From: an uncultured Sphingomonadales bacterium
Lineage (GTDB): Bacteria; Pseudomonadota; Alphaproteobacteria; Sphingomonadales; Sphingomonadaceae
Assembly (NCBI GenBank): GCA_937898535.1
Contig: CALDKP010000026.1
Span: forward strand, 1 to 6,582
Direction of reading: 5' to 3'
Length of the DNA: 6,582 bases
Below, one piece after another: positions 1 to 5,682 of the stretch; position 1 is the stretch's first letter, and every line of letters begins with the position of its first letter. The notes below the pieces were generated by a model. It was not told the DNA's origin and did no database searches. It saw only the letters and a list, made by a program, of their open reading frames with translations. The translations under genes and the position numbers were made by a program.

Positions 1-45
1 CTGGACCCAAGACGATTTAGGATGCCTTGCATTGAAAGGTTATCG

Positions 46-285
46 ATGTCCCAAGCGCTTTCCGCCTCTTTTCGCCGTCTGGCCTGGTCCAACTTGTTGG
101 CACAGTCGGCCGAGCAGCTGAGCCTGGCGGCCGTGCCCATCGTGGCGGTGTTGTTGCTCAAGGCGGGGCCGGGCGAAATCGGCTTGTTGGCCTCCATCCA
201 GTCCTTGCCGTTTTTGTTGTTGTCCATGCCGCTGGGCCTGCTGGCTGACCGCACCTCGCGCACGCGCCTGATGGCGCTGGCCGAC
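46..285 (+). pseudogene. MFS transporter N-terminal fragment
   Basis: About 80 residues resemble the start of a major facilitator superfamily exporter. There is a short basic N-terminus (SFRRLAWSNL), a first hydrophobic helix that includes AAVPIVAVLLL, and a second helix (LPFLLLSMPLGLLADR). It ends in the conserved loop 2-3 motif ADRTSRTRLM, which matches the G-x-L-a-D-r-x-x-r-r signature of the family. A complete MFS protein has about 400 residues and 12 helices; only two are present here. After LMALAD the sequence turns into an adenylation domain. The start has a good Shine-Dalgarno sequence, so the 5' end may be a true gene start from some genome. The substrate cannot be told. Confidence 0.6.
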
Positions 286-1164
286 AAGCCCGGCCTGCGC
301 GGCGGCGACGCGCTGCTGGCGACCACGCCGGTACACCTCGAAGCGGCGCTGCTCGAACTGCTGCTGCCGCTGGTGGTCGGTGCCCGCATCGTGCTGGCCA
401 GCGAGACCGAGCGCGGCGACGGCCGTCGTCTGCAGCGGCTGCTGCTCGCGCAGCGCCAGGGCAGCGTGGTGCTGCACGCCCCGCCGCCGCTGTTCTGGCG
501 CCTGCTGATCGGCGGCGGCTGGGGCGCCAAGCGCAGCGAGGACGGCGTTTCGGCCACCGTATGCATCAACGATGGCGACACCCACAACAGCCCGCATGAG
601 CAGCTGGAAGCCAAGTATCCGTTGATGGTGGAGCGCCATGCGCTGCTGCCCGATTCCGGCGGGCCGGGCTTGCGTCGTGGCGGGCTTGGCGTGGAATGCG
701 TGGTGCAGGCGCTCAACGACTATGACGGCGCGGTGGTGCTGGTCAGCCACGACCGCCACATGCTCGAACTGACGGCGGACCGGCTGGTGCTGGTCGATGG
801 CGGGACAGCGAAGGAGTTTGCAGGCTCGATTGAGGATTATACCGACTTCATCCTGGGCAAGGGCCCCGCGAAAGAGAAGGTGTCCAAAGCCGACCGCAAG
901 GAAGACAAAAAAGCGCAAGCTGCAGCTCGTGAGGCGCAAAGCAAGCTTAAGCGTGAAGTCAGTGATGCAGAGGCGGACCTTGCAAAGCTTGAGGTTGTGT
1001 TGAGCGCGATTGACCGGGCGATGTTCGATCCGGCGTCTGCTGCGAATGAATATAAGAACCTGACGATGGGCGAACTGTCGCAACGGCGCGGAAAGATTGT
1101 CGCCGCGCAAGAGGCCGCCGAAGCCCGCTGGGTCGCGGCAAGCGAAGCTTTGGAGAAGGCTTAG
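46..1164 (+). CDS. Chimeric ORF: MFS / adenylation domain / hydantoinase B / ABC-F pieces
   Basis: One uninterrupted frame encodes a protein whose family changes three times, so it should not be given a single function. In order it shows an MFS transporter N-terminus, a fragment of an NRPS-type AMP-binding domain, a fragment of hydantoinase B, and an ABC-F ATPase C-terminus. None of the first three is complete. I start it at ATG 46, which has AAAGG six bases upstream. An in-frame ATG at 22 is possible but has no properly spaced ribosome binding site. The first part is much richer in GC than the sequence after about 790. No known protein family has this architecture, and each join lies in a short motif shared by both sides. 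I infer an assembly chimera rather than a real fusion gene. The stop codon overlaps that of the convergent kinase gene. Confidence 0.55.
   Translation: MSQALSASFRRLAWSNLLAQSAEQLSLAAVPIVAVLLLKAGPGEIGLLASIQSLPFLLLSMPLGLLADRTSRTRLMALADKPGLRGGDALLATTPVHLEAALLELLLPLVVGARIVLASETERGDGRRLQRLLLAQRQGSVVLHAPPPLFWRLLIGGGWGAKRSEDGVSATVCINDGDTHNSPHEQLEAKYPLMVERHALLPDSGGPGLRRGGLGVECVVQALNDYDGAVVLVSHDRHMLELTADRLVLVDGGTAKEFAGSIEDYTDFILGKGPAKEKVSKADRKEDKKAQAAAREAQSKLKREVSDAEADLAKLEVVLSAIDRAMFDPASAANEYKNLTMGELSQRRGKIVAAQEAAEARWVAASEALEKA
275..525 (+). pseudogene. NRPS-type adenylation (AMP-binding) domain fragment
   Basis: About 80 residues match the middle of an AMP-binding domain of nonribosomal peptide synthetases. 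DKPGLRGGDALLATTPVHLE corresponds to the familiar region 'pGl..gDrlLavttlsFDia'. It is followed by LELLLPLVVGARIVLAS and, further on, HAPPPLFWRLL, equivalent to the 'qatPatwr.Ll' stretch. The upstream ATP-binding loop and the downstream YGPTE and later core motifs are all missing, so the piece cannot be active. The expected F-D-I-A is replaced by V-H-L-E, which is odd but does not hide the family. The codon choice (CTG, GCC and GTG rich) is unlike the genes after position 1160. Confidence 0.6.
511..712 (+). pseudogene. Hydantoinase B / oxoprolinase fragment
   Basis: About 65 residues match the C-terminal half of hydantoinase B (HyuB, the B subunit of N-methylhydantoinase / 5-oxoprolinase type enzymes, which open cyclic amides using ATP). 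The diagnostic string is GGGWGAKRSEDGVSATVCIN, then GDTHNSP, EQLEAKYPLMVERHALLPDSGG and RRGGLGVECVVQAL. Full HyuB proteins have over 500 residues, so this is only a small internal part. It begins at the glycine-rich GGGWG motif directly after adenylation-domain sequence. It runs into ABC-F sequence at VVQALND. No hydantoinase A partner is present. The family call is firm; the context is almost certainly not natural. Confidence 0.65.
703..1164 (+). CDS. ABC-F family ATPase, C-terminal part
   Basis: The last 150 or so residues are the end of an ABC-F protein (Uup/YheS/EttA type), a soluble ATPase with two ATP-binding domains that acts on ribosomes. ALNDYDGAVVLVSHDRHML contains the Walker B-distal segment and the SHDR switch histidine. 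TADRLVLVDGGTAKEFAGSI and EDYTDFIL follow, as in the second nucleotide-binding domain. Then comes a lysine-rich linker (KADRKEDKKAQAAAREAQSK) and a heptad-like helical tail (EADLAKLEVVLSAIDRAMF onward), as in the C-terminal coiled-coil arm of many ABC-F proteins. Everything before the second Walker B is missing. From about 790 the base composition matches the downstream genes, so this tail probably belongs to the host chromosome. The exact subfamily cannot be set from the tail. Its TAG stop overlaps the TAA stop of the opposite gene. Confidence 0.75.
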   Translation: MQALNDYDGAVVLVSHDRHMLELTADRLVLVDGGTAKEFAGSIEDYTDFILGKGPAKEKVSKADRKEDKKAQAAAREAQSKLKREVSDAEADLAKLEVVLSAIDRAMFDPASAANEYKNLTMGELSQRRGKIVAAQEAAEARWVAASEALEKA

Positions 1165-1676
1165 GCGGCGATGGCGGCCAAAGCTGCGGTAAAACGCGCT
1201 TCGCCTTCGCCTTGAACCAGCGTGTAGCGGACGCCGCGTCTATCGAGTTCCGCGCGGCATAGGTCGAAAAAGCGTTTACGCTCGGCTGATTGCGCATAGA
1301 CCCGCAAGCCGTCGTCAACAAAGGGCAGGTCGATATCGAGCAACAGATAATGGTCGGCAAAACCGGCAAAAGCGTCGAAATATCCGTCTGCCGCGCCAAA
1401 CATCATGTGCGCCCACACCGACGTTATCAGCGGGTCTGTGTCGAACAATACATAACCAGCGCCCAGCTCCGCTGCGCGCGTGGCTGCGGCGCGGTTCATC
1501 GCGTCTTGCGTTTGCGCAATGTGGACAAGCTCGGCCATGCCGATGTCGGTGCCATGTGCCTCGCAATACGCGCGGCCATATTCGGGGACGACTTCGCATC
1601 CCAAATGCGCCGCAAGCCGCGTCCCCAATGTCGATTTGCCCGTGCTTTCGGGACCATGCAGACAAATGCGTTTCAC
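1161..1676 (-). CDS. nadR: NadR-type nicotinamide riboside kinase (stand-alone)
   Basis: A 171-residue P-loop kinase that most likely phosphorylates nicotinamide riboside to NMN using ATP in the cytoplasm. The Walker A motif GPESTGKS is at residues 8-15. VPEYGRAY (about 30-37), FDTDPLITSVWAH and LPFVDDGLR are the conserved elements of the kinase domain of bifunctional NadR. The adenylyltransferase and helix-turn-helix domains of enterobacterial NadR are absent, so this is the kinase alone. I choose the GTG at 1676 because it puts VKRICLHGPEST at the N-terminus and overlaps the pnuC stop by 4 bp (GTGA), implying coupled translation. A longer in-frame reading up to 1964 is just pnuC read in another frame. 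The neighbour PnuC supplies the substrate, which supports the assignment. General AAA-type ATPase is the fallback name. Confidence 0.85.
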   Translation of the reverse strand: MKRICLHGPESTGKSTLGTRLAAHLGCEVVPEYGRAYCEAHGTDIGMAELVHIAQTQDAMNRAAATRAAELGAGYVLFDTDPLITSVWAHMMFGAADGYFDAFAGFADHYLLLDIDLPFVDDGLRVYAQSAERKRFFDLCRAELDRRGVRYTLVQGEGEARFTAALAAIAA

Positions 1677-2230
1677 GCGCGTTCCGCCTTGCGCCATTCG
1701 ACAAGGCCCGCAACCGCAAGCACCAGAAACACGCCGTAAAGCCCGGCGGTCAGATGCAGGTCTTTGACGATATATAGCGGGATCGAGATGATATTGACGA
1801 TGATCCAATAATGCCAGTTTTCGACAAAGCGCCGTGTCATCAAAATCTGCCCCACAATCGACAGCATCGCGACCGACGCATCCCAATAGGGATAGCTGGC
1901 GTCGGTTTCGGCATGCATGATGGCACCCCATGTCCAAATGGCAAGGATCGAACTTGCAATCCACAACGCATAGCCCGTGGCCGGAAGCCTGCGGACGGAA
2001 ATTACGCCGCTGTCGCCTTTATTCCGGTTCCAGCTCCACCAGCCATAGAGATTGATGCCCGCGAAAAAGACCTGCAACCCCGCGTCGCTGTACAGTTTGG
2101 CGTCGCGGAAGATGACGAAATACAAAGCGACCATGACAATCGCCACGGGAAAGTTCCAAACTGATCGCCGGATAATCAGGACGATGTTGGCAATGCCGAA
2201 CAGCACGGCGACGATTTCAATCATGCTCAT
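1673..2230 (-). CDS. pnuC: Nicotinamide riboside transporter PnuC
   Basis: A 185-residue inner-membrane protein, the usual size for PnuC, which carries nicotinamide riboside into the cell by facilitated diffusion. The chain is a series of hydrophobic helices with hallmark motifs: WNFPVAI (25-31), LYSDAGLQVFF (46-56), YGWWSWN (62-68), PYWDA (114-118) and ENWHYWIIVNIIS (137-149). Two WxxxN patterns (W64-N68 and W142-N146) occupy the two halves, as expected for the symmetric substrate-binding residues of the family. The conserved ending LTAGLYGVFLVLA follows. The start is ATG 2230; ATG 2224 is also possible, and neither has a clear Shine-Dalgarno sequence. The gene lies 45 bp after the EAL gene and overlaps the kinase gene by 4 bp. 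No recognisable riboswitch fits in the 45-bp gap. Confidence 0.93.
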   Translation of the reverse strand: MSMIEIVAVLFGIANIVLIIRRSVWNFPVAIVMVALYFVIFRDAKLYSDAGLQVFFAGINLYGWWSWNRNKGDSGVISVRRLPATGYALWIASSILAIWTWGAIMHAETDASYPYWDASVAMLSIVGQILMTRRFVENWHYWIIVNIISIPLYIVKDLHLTAGLYGVFLVLAVAGLVEWRKAERA

Positions 2231-2275
2231 GCGGGGTGATGTAGCGCCGTGACGGAGGGACGCAAGTGCGGAGGG

Positions 2276-2977
2276 TTATCGCGGCTGCGAAAAATGAAAT
2301 TCGCCGAAAACTGAACCTTGTCCGTGGGTTGCGCCGGCTTCTTGAAACATTTCCGCATCTTCGATGGATTGGCAGCCGTCAATGATGATCCGGGGAATGC
2401 CCATTGCCGCGACCAGATTTACCAGTTTCTGGGCTGGTTGCTGCGCAATGACATTGGCCTTAAGCATGCTGATCAGGCGGGGATCAATGCGCACAACATC
2501 AACATGGTACACCAACGGCCACAATGCAGGCACGGCGGCATAGCCAAAGCCGTCAATACCAACGCTGCATCCGACACGGCGCCAATTCTGCATGGCATTG
2601 CCGATGCTTTGGTGGGCGGCATCTTCCTGCACGGCCGCCAGCAAGACGGTGACATGTGTGCCGCGGGACAATAATGACCGGAGCGTACGTGCGAGCGTAT
2701 GCGAAAGGTCGATTTCGACGAACAGTTCTACGGGAACCGAAAGGAGGATTTCTGGAAGAGCGACCGTTTGTACGGCATCCAAAATCTTGGCCATGTCATA
2801 TGGCGAAAGCTGCATGTTGCTATGCGCAAAACCATAATGGTCACACGACATATATTCAAATGCCGTAACCTGATGGTCGCCAAGATTAACGACGGGACGA
2901 GAGGCCACAACCGATGCGACGCGCGAAGCTTCTTCGTCCTCGCTCAGCAAGGACAGTTGTTCCGGCTGAATGGCCAT
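2276..2977 (-). CDS. Degenerate EAL-domain protein
   Basis: A 233-residue soluble protein consisting almost wholly of an EAL domain, the fold of c-di-GMP phosphodiesterases. The fold is recognisable from FVEIDLS (canonical vNlS, 86-92), GIDGFGYAAVPAL (canonical DDFGtGyssL, 140-152), VVRIDPRLI (161-169), MGIPRIIIDGCQS (canonical AEGVE, 192-204) and GQGSVFG (canonical QGylfg, 219-225). Key catalytic residues have changed: EAL reads EYM (41-43), the DD metal pair reads DG, and AEGVE reads IDGCQ. It is therefore probably not an active phosphodiesterase, and may bind c-di-GMP or a protein partner instead. That role is inference. It starts at ATG 2977, 23 bp after the response regulator stop and on the same strand, without a strong ribosome binding site. 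It may work with that regulator. Confidence 0.8.
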   Translation of the reverse strand: MAIQPEQLSLLSEDEEASRVASVVASRPVVNLGDHQVTAFEYMSCDHYGFAHSNMQLSPYDMAKILDAVQTVALPEILLSVPVELFVEIDLSHTLARTLRSLLSRGTHVTVLLAAVQEDAAHQSIGNAMQNWRRVGCSVGIDGFGYAAVPALWPLVYHVDVVRIDPRLISMLKANVIAQQPAQKLVNLVAAMGIPRIIIDGCQSIEDAEMFQEAGATHGQGSVFGEFHFSQPR

Positions 2978-3000
2978 TGCTAAACCGGAGCCGTTGCCGG

Positions 3001-3738
3001 CTACGCCGACAGCGCGATGGGTTCGTGCGCTGCGTTCATGGCGTGCACATCAGCCTGCAAGGTATATCCAAAACCGTACAGCGCATTCAGGCTAACGCCG
3101 CATGCGGGCTCAAGTTTCAGGTTCTTGCGTAACCGGGCCACATGCGTGTCAATCGTCCGCGATTGGTAATCGACAACTTTACCCCATAAGGTTGCTGCCA
3201 AATATTGCCGCGAAAGTAAGCGGTTCGGATTTGTGAAAAATAGCATCGCCATTTCAAATTCGCGCTTGGGTAGTACGATCGCTTCGTCGCCAAGATAGAC
3301 CGTGGACGTCGATGGACGCAGCAAATAGGGGCCAAGGATGACGTTTTCCGACACATTCTTCACTTCGCCCTTGCAGCGACGCAATAGCGATTTGATCCGA
3401 AGTGCAAGGATGGCGGGGTCCACAGGCTTGGATACATAATCGTCAGCACCGGCCTCTAACCCGCGCACAACGTCAATGTTTTCTGAACGTGCGGTCAGCA
3501 TGATGGCAGGCATGTCGGGATGAAATTTCCGGACATACTCCAGCACTTCTATCCCCGACAAATCAGGGATCGACCAATCGACGATGAGAAGATCGCATTC
3601 CGATTGACGCAATGCCGCCAAAAATTTCTGCGATGATTCATAAACGGAAACGGAATAGCCGGATGCGCCCAGAAACTCTTCCAGTTCAGCGGCAAAGGCT
3701 CTGTCGTCTTCGACAACAGCGATATGAAAATTCTGCAC
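3001..3738 (-). CDS. OmpR/PhoB-type response regulator, orphan
   Basis: A 245-residue DNA-binding response regulator. The receiver domain spans residues 3-118, with the acidic pair E10/D11, phospho-acceptor D54 in LLIVDWSIPDLSG, T82 in MLTAR, and K104 in YVSKP. The C-terminal winged helix (about 135-232) shows the expected PKREFEMA, SRQYLAATLWG and SRTIDTHVARLRKNL motifs and the closing YGFGYTLQ. All phosphorylation residues are intact. I start at GTG 3738 because AAGGA lies seven bases upstream and the protein then begins right at the receiver (VQNFHIAVVEDD). An upstream in-frame GTG at 3768 would add 10 residues but has no ribosome binding site and nearly coincides with the predicted transcript start. 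No histidine kinase gene adjoins it. It leads a likely operon with the EAL gene, pnuC and the kinase. Confidence 0.9.
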   Translation of the reverse strand: MQNFHIAVVEDDRAFAAELEEFLGASGYSVSVYESSQKFLAALRQSECDLLIVDWSIPDLSGIEVLEYVRKFHPDMPAIMLTARSENIDVVRGLEAGADDYVSKPVDPAILALRIKSLLRRCKGEVKNVSENVILGPYLLRPSTSTVYLGDEAIVLPKREFEMAMLFFTNPNRLLSRQYLAATLWGKVVDYQSRTIDTHVARLRKNLKLEPACGVSLNALYGFGYTLQADVHAMNAAHEPIALSA

Positions 3739-3749
3739 AGTGATGTCCT
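3739..3749 (-). promoter_or_regulatory. Ribosome binding site deciding the response regulator start
   Basis: On the minus strand AAGGA (3749 to 3745) is followed by a seven-base spacer and GTG at 3738. This near-ideal Shine-Dalgarno sequence is the main reason to prefer this start over the GTG at 3768 and the one at 3753. Confidence 0.65.
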
Positions 3750-3776
3750 TCACGCTGGACCAGTCCACATACGTTT

Positions 3777-3804
3777 TTTATACAACAAATGTAACTTTTG
3801 TAAC
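3777..3804 (-). promoter_or_regulatory. Candidate promoter and regulator-binding repeats of the response regulator gene
   Basis: Reading the minus strand, TATAAA at 3782 to 3777 is a good -10 box. A poor -35 lies about 16 bases upstream, occupied by GTTACA (3804 to 3799). A second identical GTTACA lies at 3795 to 3790, and looser copies TTTACA (3818 to 3813) and TTCACA (3828 to 3823) lie further up. A weak -35 covered by repeats is typical of promoters that need an activator. OmpR-type regulators bind direct repeats, so autoregulation by the adjacent gene is a reasonable guess. The repeat starts are 9, 14 and 10 bases apart, so the spacing is not strictly regular. Confidence 0.35.
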
Positions 3805-3873
3805 ATTTAAATTGTAAACTAATGTGAAATTATGTTTCTGATGGAACATTTTTGGACAGGGCGCGTTTATGTG

Positions 3874-3908
3874 CCGCCAAAAATTTGAGGGAAAATTCAA
3901 ACGGGCGG
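3874..3908 (-). terminator. Nested inverted repeat with T tract, possible weak terminator
   Basis: An outer pair CCGCC (3874-3878) / GGCGG (3904-3908) encloses an inner pair TTTGA (3884-3888) / TCAAA (3897-3901). On the minus strand, the direction of the hydrolase gene that ends at 3975, the inner hairpin is followed directly by five T residues. This resembles a weak intrinsic terminator about 70-100 bases past the gene. The inner stem is short and AT-rich, so efficiency would be low. It could also simply be intergenic structure. Confidence 0.25.
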
Positions 3909-3974
3909 TTATTTAACAAATTGTATTTATTTTACTTTCTTGCCGAAGCAGCATCCGACGGCTGATTTATATTT

Positions 3975-5195
3975 TTAGGAAGTCGGTTCCGCTTTGGGAT
4001 GGATTTGGTGGTGATGACGGACCACAGCGCGCGCCACATTTTGCATTAAGCCGTTTGTAACGTCTTTTCCGGCGCGTGTTTCGGCAATCATTACGGCCAC
4101 CTGATAACGACAACCATCCGGTGCTTTCATTACCCCGACATCGTTAATTGCGGTCGAAATCGAACCCAATACTTGCCCCGTCCCCGTTTTGTGGGCGAGG
4201 CTCCAGCCCGGGGCGAGCCCTGAGCGAAGGCGTGATCTTCCGGTATATGTACCCGCCATCAATTTCAAAAGCTTTGCCCCCGGATCATTGGGGCCGCGTT
4301 CGCCAAAGCGTTTTAGCGCAAGCACGATGGTTCCCGGCGCAGCACCATCCAAGGGCGAAGCCAGATATTCGTCGAGCGCCGCGCGCCGTTTCTCCAATGA
4401 TATCCGCGAGCGCTGTTCTTTAAAGGCGTTGCCATTGCGATATTCAGGTTGCCAGTTCAGCCCAGCTATTTTGCTTTGCAAAAGCACTTCGCCGGGGCCG
4501 AAGCGGATCGACTGTACCTTGCGCCGGTCAAGCATCTGGTTGACCGCTTGCGGCCCCCCGGCGACGCGTAACAGGACGCTGTTGGCAAGATTGTCGCTGG
4601 CGTTGATGGCATGGGCAAGCAATTCGCGCACGGGCATTTCAAAGAAATCTTTGCCGCTGAGATATCGTTTGATCGGCTGGCTGAACACAACAATGTCATC
4701 GCGGCTCACGCGGATTTGCTTGTCGAGCGACAGCTTGCCCGCGGCTTCTTGCTCCAAAATCGTCAGCGCGACCCACATTTTGGAGACGCTCTGCTGTGGG
4801 AAACGCTCAGTCTGCCGACGACCGATAATGTCGTCCGAAAAGGGCGTGTAAATCGCGATGCCGGCACGACCGGGGAATTTGTTCCAAAGGGTATCGACGT
4901 CATTGCGCAGCTTTTCGTCCGCAGCGGCTACAGCGTCGGTCGGTTTGCTTTCGAGACTGGGGATCGTGAATGTCGCCGCGCGTGGTTTTGCAACCTTTGG
5001 TTTTTGCTGGGCGGGTTTGGCGGTTTTTGGCTTCGTTGGGGCCGTTTTTGCGGCGCTTTGTTTATCCGCGCTTGGGTCATGTGCGTTGGCGGTTACCGTA
5101 ATGCTCATAATCGCGGACGCTAGGCACATGCCACCAATCAGGCTGCGTGCGATGGGAAAACGGAAAGGTCGGTTACCGGACACGACGCATGTCAT
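3975..5195 (-). CDS. Exported class A beta-lactamase-like serine hydrolase
   Basis: A 406-residue protein of the class A beta-lactamase / penicillin-binding serine hydrolase superfamily, expected in the periplasm. A basic start and hydrophobic stretch (17-35) end in ANA at 36-38, a likely signal peptidase site. A Lys/Pro/Ala-rich linker follows (about 50-72), as if to span the periplasm or cell wall. The catalytic signatures are all present: SVSK (136-139, nucleophile S136), SDN (200-202) and HKTGTG (335-340). The omega-loop region reads GLNWQPEYRNGN (245-256). By eye the usual Glu166 position may be Gln249, with Glu251 the alternative, so deacylation and true beta-lactamase activity are uncertain. 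The start at ATG 5195 lies 4 nt after the upstream stop, suggesting coupling; a longer reading to 5285 would overlap that gene. It may hydrolyse beta-lactams or act on peptidoglycan. Confidence 0.85.
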   Translation of the reverse strand: MTCVVSGNRPFRFPIARSLIGGMCLASAIMSITVTANAHDPSADKQSAAKTAPTKPKTAKPAQQKPKVAKPRAATFTIPSLESKPTDAVAAADEKLRNDVDTLWNKFPGRAGIAIYTPFSDDIIGRRQTERFPQQSVSKMWVALTILEQEAAGKLSLDKQIRVSRDDIVVFSQPIKRYLSGKDFFEMPVRELLAHAINASDNLANSVLLRVAGGPQAVNQMLDRRKVQSIRFGPGEVLLQSKIAGLNWQPEYRNGNAFKEQRSRISLEKRRAALDEYLASPLDGAAPGTIVLALKRFGERGPNDPGAKLLKLMAGTYTGRSRLRSGLAPGWSLAHKTGTGQVLGSISTAINDVGVMKAPDGCRYQVAVMIAETRAGKDVTNGLMQNVARAVVRHHHQIHPKAEPTS

Positions 5196-5199
5196 CCTT

Positions 5200-5682
5200 T
5201 CACTTCGCGGGTGCACCCAGGGGACTGGGCGTCGGGGCAGGGACGCTTGCCGGTGCAGGCGCTTGCACTTCGCTGGATGTCTCAAGCGCAGGGAAGAAGC
5301 GGCGGATATCCGGCATATTTATTCCAATGGTCGTGTGTAGGCCCACAAGAATGATGGTCTGCAAAGCCACGAGGATAATGAGCACGAATTTGGCGAGCCG
5401 AAGCGTTCGGCCGAACGCAACGCTGCGCGCTTCGATCTCGCGCCGCATCAGATCCGTTGCCATCCGGATTTCGGATACCGACGATGCATGATTGTGCCGC
5501 AACTCGACCAGCTCTTCTTTCAGCGCCTTCACCGATGCGATGAGTTCCGCATGATAATGGCGTGTGTCGTCCTGAATTTCGTCGAGATGGTCACGGACCA
5601 TGGCCTCGGCGCCTGCGGGTTTAACGCCCGCAGCCTTTAGCAATTTGCCCAAGCCCTCCAGCTTTTTCAGGTCTGTGGTCAT
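5200..5682 (-). CDS. Single-span membrane protein with coiled-coil-like N-terminus, unknown function
   Basis: I do not recognise the family. The 160-residue product has a charged helical N-terminal part (about 1-95), including a heptad-like stretch around 45-62 (AELIASVKALKEELVELR) that could form a coiled coil. One clear membrane helix follows (about 97-115, AKFVLIILVALQTIILVGL). The C-terminal tail of about 45 residues ends in a Pro/Ala/Ser-rich segment (141-158). Basic residues before the helix (R92, R95, K98) suggest an N-in, C-out orientation. I chose ATG 5682 because it overlaps the stop of an upstream leader ORF (ATGA). An in-frame ATG at 5745 would add 21 residues but has no ribosome binding site. 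The hydrolase gene starts 4 nt after it, so the two are probably co-translated. A role at the cell envelope is plausible only from topology and neighbour. Confidence 0.7.
   Translation of the reverse strand: MTTDLKKLEGLGKLLKAAGVKPAGAEAMVRDHLDEIQDDTRHYHAELIASVKALKEELVELRHNHASSVSEIRMATDLMRREIEARSVAFGRTLRLAKFVLIILVALQTIILVGLHTTIGINMPDIRRFFPALETSSEVQAPAPASVPAPTPSPLGAPAK

Noticed and set aside
40..1110. Long minus-strand ORF of 356 codons
   Set aside because: It mirrors the GC-rich plus-strand chimera. Its product is rich in Arg, Gln, His and Ala with no recognisable motif, as expected of an antisense shadow.
1677..1964. N-terminal extension of the kinase gene up to 1964
   Set aside because: The added residues are pnuC read in another frame. 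The P-loop kinase fold begins naturally at VKRICLHG with the GTG at 1676.
2231..2275. Riboswitch or promoter directly ahead of pnuC
   Set aside because: The 45-bp gap is too short for a known pnuC-associated riboswitch, and no convincing -35/-10 pair was seen.
3941..3964. GCCG...CGGC inverted repeat after the hydrolase gene as a terminator
   Set aside because: Only four base pairs with a long loop and no T tract on the relevant strand.
4187..4232. GC-rich stretch resembling intergenic repeats common in sphingomonads
   Set aside because: It reads in frame as the segment just before the KTG motif (LRSGLAPGWSLAHKTG), which is normal for the family. No second copy was seen.
4189..4851. Plus-strand ORF of 220 codons inside the hydrolase gene
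   Set aside because: It is antisense to a gene with intact catalytic motifs, and its Ser/Arg/Leu-rich product matches no family.
4611..5123. Plus-strand ORF of 170 codons with a hydrophobic Gly/Phe/Trp-rich end
   Set aside because: The hydrophobic run is the reverse of the Lys/Pro/Ala-rich linker and signal peptide of the hydrolase, not a true membrane protein.
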